A stretch of 6,289 bases of DNA from Microbacterium sp. (GTDB lineage: Bacteria; Actinomycetota; Actinomycetes; Actinomycetales; Microbacteriaceae). The stretch is taken from assembly GCA_003476465.1 (NCBI GenBank), contig DMUE01000012.1:9605-15893 (forward strand), in the 5' to 3' direction. Both the position numbers and the translations under genes were made by a program. Under the pieces are notes generated by a model that worked only from the letters and a program-made list of their open reading frames with translations, made no database searches and was not told the origin of the DNA. Of this stretch, positions 1-5,159 are shown piece after piece; position 1 is the stretch's first letter; every line of letters starts with the position of its first letter.

Positions 1-591
1 GATGTCGCCGCCCGGGGTATCGACGTCGACGACGTGACGCACGTCATCAATCACACGATCCCCGACGACGAGAAGACCTATCTGCACCGCGCCGGGCGCA
101 CCGGACGTGCGGGCAAGACCGGCATCGCGGTGACCTTCGTCGACTGGGACGACCTGCACAAGTGGGCTCTCATCAACCGCGCCCTGGAGTTCGGCCAGCC
201 CGAGCCCACCGAGACGTACTCGTCGAGTCTGCACCTTTTCACAGACCTCGACATCCCGGCCGGCACCAAGGGCCGGCTCACGACCGCACCGCGCCCGCAA
301 GCGGTCAAGACGCAGGATGCCTCCCGTGAGCGCTCGTCCGCGCCCGCCGGTGATCGTCCCCGTCGTTCGCGTTCGCGTTCCGGGGGGAGCGGCGAGGGTG
401 TTGCTGCGGACACCGCATCGGCCACGGCACCGACCGGTGGTCCCGCCTTGGAAGCAGCCCGGCCCGAGGGGAGCGGAACGCACGACGGCGGCGGCTCGGA
501 ACACCACGGCGGTCGTCCCGCTGCGTCGCGCCGACGTCGCCGGCGCCGGTCGGGCGGCTCATCCGGCGCGCCCACGCCGCCCACGGCATAA
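1..591 (+). CDS. DEAD-box RNA helicase, C-terminal part (5' end outside window)
   Basis: This is the end of an ATP-dependent RNA helicase; 196 codons are visible and the frame is open from base 1. The fragment starts in helicase motif V (DVAARGID, visible residues 1-8) and contains motif VI as [10 protein letters not shown] (residues 29-38), so it is the end of the second RecA-like domain. The ATP-binding and DEAD motifs must lie upstream. After about residue 95 comes a low-complexity tail rich in Arg, Ser, Gly, Pro and Ala, with an RRSRSRS stretch and seven consecutive arginines (177-183) near the TAA stop. Such basic tails commonly help DEAD-box proteins hold RNA. The seven arginines use five-way mixed codons, so the tract looks kept at protein level. 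Motif VI and the following [12 protein letters not shown] resemble actinobacterial RhlE-type helicases, with a role in rRNA or mRNA remodelling. The family is certain; the subfamily is tentative. Confidence 0.93.
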   Translation, partial: DVAARGIDVDDVTHVINHTIPDDEKTYLHRAGRTGRAGKTGIAVTFVDWDDLHKWALINRALEFGQPEPTETYSSSLHLFTDLDIPAGTKGRLTTAPRPQAVKTQDASRERSSAPAGDRPRRSRSRSGGSGEGVAADTASATAPTGGPALEAARPEGSGTHDGGGSEHHGGRPAASRRRRRRRSGGSSGAPTPPTA

Positions 592-633
592 GGCGCCCGG
601 ATACCTCGAGTCGCGACGACGGCGAGAGAACGC

Positions 634-1503
634 TCAGGGGTAGACCGGATCGGTCCCCGTGGCGCGCTCTATGACCCGGGCGACCATCTCGTCGCTCGTG
701 GTGTTCTCACCGGGAAGGTTGGGTTTGCCGAGACCGTGGTAGTCGCTGGACCCCGTCACGATGAGGTCGTGGCGATCGACGAGCTTTCGCAGGGTCGCCA
801 CGCCCGACGCCGTGTTCTCACGATGCTCGAGCTCGAACCCCGCGAGCCCGGCGTCGATCAGCTCTTCCAGATACGGCACGGGCATCATGCGATCCCGTCC
901 CGCCGTCGTCGGATGAGCGATGATCGGCACCCCGCCCGCTCCCACCACAAGGCGCACGGCCGTGCGGGGATCGGGTGCGTAGTGAGATTCGTAGTAGCCC
1001 CCCCGCGGATGCAGGATCCCCGCGAACGCGGCCGACCGATCGGGTGCGAGGCCCCGGGCGACCAGAGCATCGGCGATATGCGGTCGCCCCACAGTTGCAC
1101 CATCGGATGTCTGGGCCATGACATCCGGCCACGACAGGTCATAGTCGCGCGCGATGTTGCTGACGATCCGTTCGGCCCGGCCGATCCGGTCGTCGCGGAT
1201 TTTCTCCATCTCTGCCCGAAGCGCGGCGTCGTCGGGGTCGAAGAGGTAGCCGAGCAGGTGGACGCTGCGCCACTCGTGCTTGGCGCTGAGCTCCACGCCG
1301 GGGAGGAACGTCATGCCGAGAGACGTCGCGGCCTCGGCCGCTTCGGCCCACCCCGTGGTCGTGTCGTGGTCGGTCAGGGCGATGGTCTGGAGACCGTGCC
1401 GGTGCGCCGCCGCGACGACGCGCTCGGCCGGCTCGGTTCCGTCGGACCGGAGCGAGTGCATGTGCAGGTCGCTCGGCCCCTCGAATCGCCGCAGCCCGCT
1501 CAC
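634..1503 (-). CDS. PHP-domain metal-dependent phosphoesterase (RNase AM/TrpH-like)
   Basis: This is a complete 289-residue cytoplasmic PHP-domain protein. It shows the expected metal-ligand motifs in order: DLHMHS (H14, H16) followed by SDGT (20-23), LTDHDT (D45, H46, D47), PGVELS (E71), HLLGY (H82), GRPH (139-142), IAHP (H197) and SSDYHG (D254, H256). These normally build a trinuclear metal site. Length and motif order match the E. coli YciV/TrpH family, which removes nucleotides from 5' ends of short RNAs and cleaves 3',5'-nucleoside bisphosphates; that substrate is transferred from family knowledge. The motifs also occur in the PHP domains of DNA polymerases, but no polymerase domain is attached. 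The start is GTG at 1503: motif 1 follows within 14 residues, and a TAGGCT hexamer lies 6 nt upstream with no ribosome binding site. The gene converges on the helicase (42-bp gap) and diverges from the EEP gene (85 bp). Confidence 0.93.
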   Translation of the reverse strand: MSGLRRFEGPSDLHMHSLRSDGTEPAERVVAAAHRHGLQTIALTDHDTTTGWAEAAEAATSLGMTFLPGVELSAKHEWRSVHLLGYLFDPDDAALRAEMEKIRDDRIGRAERIVSNIARDYDLSWPDVMAQTSDGATVGRPHIADALVARGLAPDRSAAFAGILHPRGGYYESHYAPDPRTAVRLVVGAGGVPIIAHPTTAGRDRMMPVPYLEELIDAGLAGFELEHRENTASGVATLRKLVDRHDLIVTGSSDYHGLGKPNLPGENTTSDEMVARVIERATGTDPVYP

Positions 1504-1509
1504 CCCACG

Positions 1510-1515
1510 AGCCTA
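1510..1515 (-). promoter_or_regulatory. Putative -10 element TAGGCT for the PHP gene
   Basis: Read on the minus strand, TAGGCT ends 6 nt before the GTG start of the PHP gene. It fits the actinobacterial TAnnnT -10 pattern and would place transcription initiation at or next to the start codon, giving a leaderless mRNA. No recognisable -35 box lies 16-19 nt further upstream, and no properly spaced Shine-Dalgarno sequence is present. Confidence 0.5.
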
Positions 1516-1575
1516 CCGTCGTCGACCTCGGCGGGGGTGTGCGCCCGCGTCGGCCGTTCTCCCAGCCACGGCTTC

Positions 1576-1581
1576 TAGAGT
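1576..1581 (+). promoter_or_regulatory. Putative -10 element TAGAGT for the EEP gene
   Basis: TAGAGT fits TAnnnT and ends 7 nt before the GTG at 1589, so the transcript would start at the initiation codon. There is no convincing -35 box and no purine-rich ribosome binding site at the usual distance. It faces away from the PHP promoter; the two hexamers are 60 bp apart. Confidence 0.5.
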
Positions 1582-1588
1582 CGACTGC

Positions 1589-2614
1589 GTGCTGCGCGTG
1601 CTCGGAATCCTGATCACCGCGCTGTTCGCTATCGCGACGGCGGTGCTCACCTGGCCGTCCTTCTTCCGGCTGAACCAGACGTTTCCGCTCGCGCAGATCA
1701 TCTCCTTCCGTTCCCTGATCTCGGTCGCCTTCGCGATCCTCACGGTCATCCTCCTGCTCATGGCTTTTGCCCGGCCCATCCGCGGCTTCGCTCTCTCCCT
1801 CGCCATCGTCGCCATCGTCGGCACGCTCGGCAACGGCGCGATCGTGCTCTCGCGCGGCATCGGAACGACCGAGCTTCCGGCCGAGACCGCGACGAGTGTG
1901 CGGGTGATGACGTGGAACACAGCGGGCGAGGCCACCGACCCGACATCCGTCGCCCAGACCGCGGTCGCCATGGGGGCCGACATCGTCGCGCTGCCCGAGA
2001 CCACCATCGAGACGGGCGAGCAGATCGCAGTCGCGATGCGCGAACTCGGCAGCCCGATGTGGGCCCATCACGTCGAGTTCGACGTGGGCATGGACACCTG
2101 GGATGCGCGCTCGACCACGCTGCTGATCTCTCCCGGACTCGGCGAATACTCGGTTATCGAATCGTCGCAGGATGGCTCGAGCAACACCGCCGTCTTGCCG
2201 AGCGCCGTGGCCATGCCGCTGGATGGAGACGGTCCGATCGTCGTCGCGGTGCACGCCGTGGCTCCCCGCGAGGGAGACATGCAGCACTGGCGTGGCGATC
2301 TGCGCTGGCTCGCCGACCAGTGCGCGACCGACAACGTGATCATGGCGGGGGACTTCAACGCGACGCTTGACCATATGGCGCGCCTCGGCCTGGACGGCGG
2401 GAACCTCGGTCACTGCCACGACGCGGCATCCGAAACCGGCAACGGCGGCGTCGGAACATGGACGACGGATCTGCCCGCCCTGGCCGGCGCCCCGATCGAC
2501 CACGTTTTGGCGACACCCCGTTGGCAACCGACCGGATCCATCGTCTTGCGCTCGCTGGACGGGTCCGGCAGCGATCACCGGCCTCTCGTCGTGCAGTTGG
2601 AGCCCGTCGGCTGA
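1589..2614 (+). CDS. Membrane-anchored endonuclease/exonuclease/phosphatase (EEP) family protein
   Basis: This 341-residue protein has three N-terminal hydrophobic helices (about 3-22, 42-61 and 66-87) followed by a complete EEP hydrolase domain from about residue 103. Family catalytic and metal-binding motifs are all present: MTWNT (N110), LPET (E137), VHAV (H222), GDFN (D255, N257), IDHV (D304, H305) and SDHRP (D329, H330). The domain should therefore be an active Mg-dependent phosphodiesterase or phosphatase; the substrate (nucleic acid, nucleotide, inositol phosphate or lipid headgroup) cannot be read from sequence. Positive charges in the loop between helices 2 and 3 (ARPIRG) suggest an N-in, three-pass topology that puts the hydrolase outside the membrane. 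The frame is open upstream into the PHP gene, but GTG 1589 is preferred because the membrane segment starts there and TAGAGT precedes it. The peptidase gene follows 61 bp downstream on the same strand. Confidence 0.9.
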   Translation: MLRVLGILITALFAIATAVLTWPSFFRLNQTFPLAQIISFRSLISVAFAILTVILLLMAFARPIRGFALSLAIVAIVGTLGNGAIVLSRGIGTTELPAETATSVRVMTWNTAGEATDPTSVAQTAVAMGADIVALPETTIETGEQIAVAMRELGSPMWAHHVEFDVGMDTWDARSTTLLISPGLGEYSVIESSQDGSSNTAVLPSAVAMPLDGDGPIVVAVHAVAPREGDMQHWRGDLRWLADQCATDNVIMAGDFNATLDHMARLGLDGGNLGHCHDAASETGNGGVGTWTTDLPALAGAPIDHVLATPRWQPTGSIVLRSLDGSGSDHRPLVVQLEPVG

Positions 2615-2663
2615 CCCGGGCGCGGGTGTATCGGCCGATGCTCCTCGCCGGCGGCGTGCGTGC

Positions 2664-2669
2664 CAGACT
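2664..2669 (+). promoter_or_regulatory. Possible -10 element CAGACT for the aminopeptidase gene
   Basis: CAGACT ends 6 nt before the ATG at 2676. It departs from TAnnnT only at the first base and has the same spacing as the other starts in the window. No Shine-Dalgarno sequence precedes the ATG. It suggests that the peptidase has its own promoter even though it lies only 61 bp after the EEP gene; read-through from that gene remains possible. Confidence 0.35.
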
Positions 2670-2675
2670 GGACCG

Positions 2676-4148
2676 ATGAGCAGGACAGGCGAAACGGCCA
2701 CCGGCGCGGTCGAGGTAACGAGCGAGACGGCACACGAGAGGGCTGCCGAACGGGACGCCCGTGACGAGCGCGAGGCTCAGGCCAGCGCGAATCGCCGCCA
2801 GCGGTTCGGGCAGGGCTTTCTCGAGGCGATCTCGACGGGTTGGGCCGAGCGCGACGAACCCGTCATCCGGGCACGACCGCAGGCGACGTTCGCAGCGGCC
2901 CGCCGCATGCAGGTCTCGTCGGCGTTCCCGGGCAGGCGGCTGGTCGTGCCCGCGGGCGGTGTCGCGGTGCGCAGCAACGACACCGACTACCCCTTCCGCT
3001 CACATTCCGCCTTCGCCCATCTGACCGGGTGGGAGCGGGAAGCCGAGCCCGACGCCGTCCTGGTGTTCGACCCCGTCGCGGGCGGACACGAGACGACGCT
3101 GTATTTTCGCGAGCGCGCCGACCGCACCACGGCCGAGTTCTACGCGGACGCGTCGATCGGGGAGTTCTGGATCGGTCCCCGCCCGGCCCTCGCGGGCGTC
3201 GCAGCAGACCTCGGCCTCGCGACGGCGCACCTGGACGAGTTCCGCGCATATGCTGAGGACCTCGTGGTCGGGCACAACGATGAGCTCAGCCGGTTCGTCT
3301 CGGAGTTGCGACTCGTCAAGGACGCCTTCGAGATCGAGCAGATGCGCCTGGCTGTCCAGGCCACGGCGGACGGTTTCGACGACATCGTCGCCGCCCTCCC
3401 CCGCATCGTCGCCCACCCCCGCGGCGAGCGCGTGGTCGAGGGAGTCTTCCACCTCCGAGCCCGCACGGACGGGAACTGGGAGGGCTACGACACCATCGCG
3501 GCATCCGGCCCGCACGCCTGCTACCTGCACTGGACCCGCAACGACGGCCCCGTCGTACCGGGAGACCTGATGCTCATCGACGCCGGCGTCGAGGTAGACA
3601 GCCTCTACACCGCCGACATCACGCGCACCCTGCCCGTTTCCGGGCGCTTCACCGAGGTGCAGCGCCGGGTCTACGAGGCGGTACGCGAAGCCGCGGACGC
3701 GGGGCTGCGCGCGGCACGGCCGGGCGCCCGCTTCCGGGAGGTGCACGAAGCCGCCATGGCCGTGATCGCGGCACGCGTGGCGGAGTGGGGGCTGCTTCCC
3801 GTCGCGGCAGAGGAGGCCCTCGCCCCCGAGACGGGCGGGCAGCACCGCCGGTACATGGTGCACGGCACGAGCCACCACCTCGGACTGGATGTGCACGATT
3901 GCGCGCAGGCCCGCCGCGAGATGTACTACGACGGCGTTCTCGAGGCCGGCATGGTCTTCACGATCGAGCCGGGGCTCTACTTCCAGATCGATGACCTTAC
4001 GGTGCCGGAGGAATACCGGGGCATCGGCGTCCGCATCGAGGACGACATCCTGATGACCACACAGGGTCCGGTGAACCTGTCGGCCGACATCCCGAGGACG
4101 CCGGACGAGGTCGAGGCGTGGATGGCGCGGCTGGCCCCGACTGCCTGA
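2676..4148 (+). CDS. pepP: Aminopeptidase P family metallopeptidase (Xaa-Pro aminopeptidase, M24B)
   Basis: This complete 490-residue cytoplasmic protein is predicted to release an N-terminal residue from peptides whose second residue is proline. After a charged, disordered-looking segment (about 1-60) comes an AMP_N domain with RSNDTDYPFR and FAHLTGW, then the pita-bread catalytic domain. All five dinuclear-metal ligands of the M24 family are visible: D302 in LIDAG, D314 in DITRT, H400 in GTSHHLGLDVHD, E431 in FTIEPGLY and E455 in RIEDD. H407 in the same histidine motif corresponds to the conserved second active-site histidine. E. coli PepP is about 440 residues, so the extra length is mostly N-terminal and in the segment before H400. 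Start ATG 2676 is favoured by the gap after the EEP stop and by the CAGACT hexamer; there is no ribosome binding site. A related prolidase specificity cannot be excluded, but the AMP_N motifs favour aminopeptidase P. Confidence 0.93.
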   Translation: MSRTGETATGAVEVTSETAHERAAERDARDEREAQASANRRQRFGQGFLEAISTGWAERDEPVIRARPQATFAAARRMQVSSAFPGRRLVVPAGGVAVRSNDTDYPFRSHSAFAHLTGWEREAEPDAVLVFDPVAGGHETTLYFRERADRTTAEFYADASIGEFWIGPRPALAGVAADLGLATAHLDEFRAYAEDLVVGHNDELSRFVSELRLVKDAFEIEQMRLAVQATADGFDDIVAALPRIVAHPRGERVVEGVFHLRARTDGNWEGYDTIAASGPHACYLHWTRNDGPVVPGDLMLIDAGVEVDSLYTADITRTLPVSGRFTEVQRRVYEAVREAADAGLRAARPGARFREVHEAAMAVIAARVAEWGLLPVAAEEALAPETGGQHRRYMVHGTSHHLGLDVHDCAQARREMYYDGVLEAGMVFTIEPGLYFQIDDLTVPEEYRGIGVRIEDDILMTTQGPVNLSADIPRTPDEVEAWMARLAPTA

Positions 4149-4257
4149 GCCGCTCCGCGGCGGGGCGGTGGACAGCGGCGCTGACCTCGACATCACCTAT
4201 GGGGAACGGCGCGGGGCCCGCGTCGCTCGTCGGCCGGGGAAGCGGGCAGCACGGCCT

Positions 4258-4289
4258 GCCCAGGAGCCGCCGGAGGTCGGCACCTGGGC
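4258..4289. terminator. Hairpin between convergent genes, possible bidirectional terminator
   Basis: The arms GCCCAGG (4258-4264) and CCTGGGC (4283-4289) are perfect inverted repeats. Inside them, after an A/A mismatch, GCCG (4266-4269) pairs with CGGC (4278-4281), giving 11 base pairs around an 8-nt loop. It begins 5 nt beyond the TAA of the minus-strand stress-protein gene and lies 109 nt after the peptidase stop, exactly where a shared terminator is expected. No strong T-run follows; only a short TTT occurs on the plus side (4294-4296). It is otherwise the only clear structure in the 146-bp gap 4149-4294. Confidence 0.5.
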
Positions 4290-4294
4290 TGCGT

Positions 4295-5101
4295 TTACGA
4301 TCCGGGGGGGCGCTCGGGGTGCGCGGAGTCGTCGCGATCGTCTGCTGAGGCACGGGCGTTCCCGCCGGTCACCTCGGCTGATCCCTCCGGGGGAGGGTCC
4401 CCGTCACGGTCGGGAGCCGCGGATGCTTCGGCCACAGCGGGCGCGACGCGCTGACCGTAGCGCGGAGGCGGCTCGGTGGCCTCCCGGTGCAGCCGCTCGC
4501 CGTACCGCGGCGGCGCGGCGTCGGGGGGCGGCGGGGGGCGATCGCCGGGGGCGGGCGGGGGCGCAACCCCCGAGGGCGGGGCCGACGGCACGGAGGGAGC
4601 AGGACTGGCCGGCACCGTCGGCGCGCCGCCGGGCACGCCGAGGACCTGGCGCGCCTTCGCAAGATGGTCAGGGGCCACCGTGACCTCGTAGTGATCGGCG
4701 AGAACGCGCATGACCGAGGCGAAGTCGCGGCGGCGCCGGATGAACGAGTAGGTGATGATGCTGAGCAGCATTCCCACGGCGACGCCGACGAACAGCACGC
4801 CGACGAACGCCTGGATGGGCACGGACGGGCTACCGAGCACGAGGATCGCGGAGAAGAACAGCCCGATCAGGAGCCCGTTCACGGCTCCCGATCGAGCCGC
4901 CGTCGCGTAGCCGAGGCGTCCGGTCACGCGCTCGAGGGAGCGCAGTCCCTGACCGACGATCGCGATGTCTCGCGCGGGGACCTCTCCCGCGATCAACGCG
5001 GACACGGCCTCCTGCGCCCCTTCATACGTGGGAAAGCTCGCGATCGTCTCACCGACGGCGTCGTCGCGCTTGCCCGCGGGCGTGGGTCCCAGCATGCTCA
5101 T
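4295..5101 (-). CDS. General stress protein 17M-like (YflT-type) domain membrane protein with proline-rich tail
   Basis: This is a 268-residue protein. Residues about 19-67 (ASFPTYEGAQEAV, then DIAIVGQGL) look like the general-stress-protein-17M/YflT domain. Two hydrophobic helices follow (about 71-90 and 96-121), then a positive RRRR stop (122-125) and a short DFASVMRVLADHYEV segment. From about 156 to the end the chain is low-complexity, rich in Pro, Ala, Ser and acidic residues, with the unit PPRYGxR at 197-203 and 212-218. The positive-inside rule puts both the N-terminal domain and the tail in the cytoplasm. Molecular function is unknown for the family; a stress role is inferred from the B. 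subtilis name only. ATG 5101 is preferred over ATG 5095 because GACAAT lies 6 nt upstream. It diverges from the MgtE-like gene (58 bp) and converges on the peptidase. Domain assignment is likely, tail function unknown. Confidence 0.85.
   Translation of the reverse strand: MSMLGPTPAGKRDDAVGETIASFPTYEGAQEAVSALIAGEVPARDIAIVGQGLRSLERVTGRLGYATAARSGAVNGLLIGLFFSAILVLGSPSVPIQAFVGVLFVGVAVGMLLSIITYSFIRRRRDFASVMRVLADHYEVTVAPDHLAKARQVLGVPGGAPTVPASPAPSVPSAPPSGVAPPPAPGDRPPPPPDAAPPRYGERLHREATEPPPRYGQRVAPAVAEASAAPDRDGDPPPEGSAEVTGGNARASADDRDDSAHPERPPGS
4448..4513 (-). repeat. Two PPRYGxR units in the stress-protein tail
   Basis: The coding strand encodes PPRYGER (4493-4513) and PPRYGQR (4448-4468), separated by eight residues. 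The two copies differ in most codons, including CCG/CCT, CGG/CGC and GGC/GGT. The similarity therefore looks selected at protein level rather than the result of a recent DNA duplication. The units may be a short linear binding motif. Confidence 0.6.
4523..4561 (+). other. Potential G-quadruplex tract within the stress-protein gene
   Basis: The plus strand carries five closely spaced G-runs: six G at 4523-4528, six at 4533-4538, five at 4547-4551, three at 4553-4555 and five at 4557-4561. This meets the usual sequence pattern for an intramolecular G-quadruplex. It lies on the template strand of the minus-strand gene, where it arises from consecutive proline codons, so it may be only a by-product of the poly-proline tail. 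Confidence 0.4.
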
Positions 5102-5107
5102 CCCCCC

Positions 5108-5113
5108 ATTGTC
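5108..5113 (-). promoter_or_regulatory. Possible -10 element GACAAT for the stress-protein gene
   Basis: Read on the minus strand, GACAAT ends 6 nt before the ATG at 5101, separated by six G residues. The spacing equals that of the other starts. The six G residues abut the ATG directly, too close to act as a normal ribosome binding site. No clear -35 box is visible. Confidence 0.4.
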
Positions 5114-5147
5114 CCACGCGTTCCGAGGCGGTCGCCGGTGTCGGGGC

Positions 5148-5153
5148 TACGCT
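5148..5153 (+). promoter_or_regulatory. Putative -10 element TACGCT for the MgtE-like gene
   Basis: TACGCT fits TAnnnT and ends 6 nt before the GTG at 5160. The GGGAG at 5154-5158 lies only one base from the GTG and is too close for a Shine-Dalgarno role. It is 34 bp from the oppositely directed GACAAT, so polymerase footprints of the two promoters must overlap. Confidence 0.5.
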
Positions 5154-5159
5154 GGGAGC

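Noticed and set aside
592..633. Terminator or small gene between the convergent helicase and PHP genes
   Set aside because: The 42-bp gap holds only short palindromes (CTCGAG, GTCGCGAC) and no stem of convincing length.
1574..1585. TCTAGAGTCGAC, identical to part of a common cloning-vector polylinker
   Set aside because: The next bases depart from the polylinker and continue into a native gene start, and flanking sequence on both sides is genomic in character. It is treated as coincidence, not a vector junction.
1280..1588. In-frame upstream extension of the EEP protein
   Set aside because: It would overlap the PHP gene by over 200 bp and place a basic, low-complexity segment before the membrane helices. 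GTG 1589 with TAGAGT upstream is better.
2614..2627. 5-bp hairpin (ACCCG/CGGGT) starting at the EEP stop codon as a terminator
   Set aside because: The stem is too short and no T-run follows; such stems are common by chance at this G+C.
2367..2675. In-frame upstream extension of the aminopeptidase into the EEP gene
   Set aside because: The extension is simply the EEP coding region read in another frame; ATG 2676 lies in the real intergenic gap.
1139..2701. Long minus-strand open frame covering the EEP gene and part of the PHP gene
   Set aside because: Its translation is Arg/Asp/Gly-rich without any family motif, and it conflicts with two well-supported genes.
4149..4161. 5-bp hairpin (GCCGC/GCGGC) directly after the aminopeptidase stop
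   Set aside because: The stem is short, with a 3-nt loop and G-rich rather than T-rich sequence after it. The longer hairpin at 4258-4289 is a better terminator candidate.
3000..4196. Long open frame antisense to the aminopeptidase gene
   Set aside because: It lies opposite a gene with complete catalytic motifs, shows no recognisable domain, and is of the kind expected by chance in high-GC DNA.
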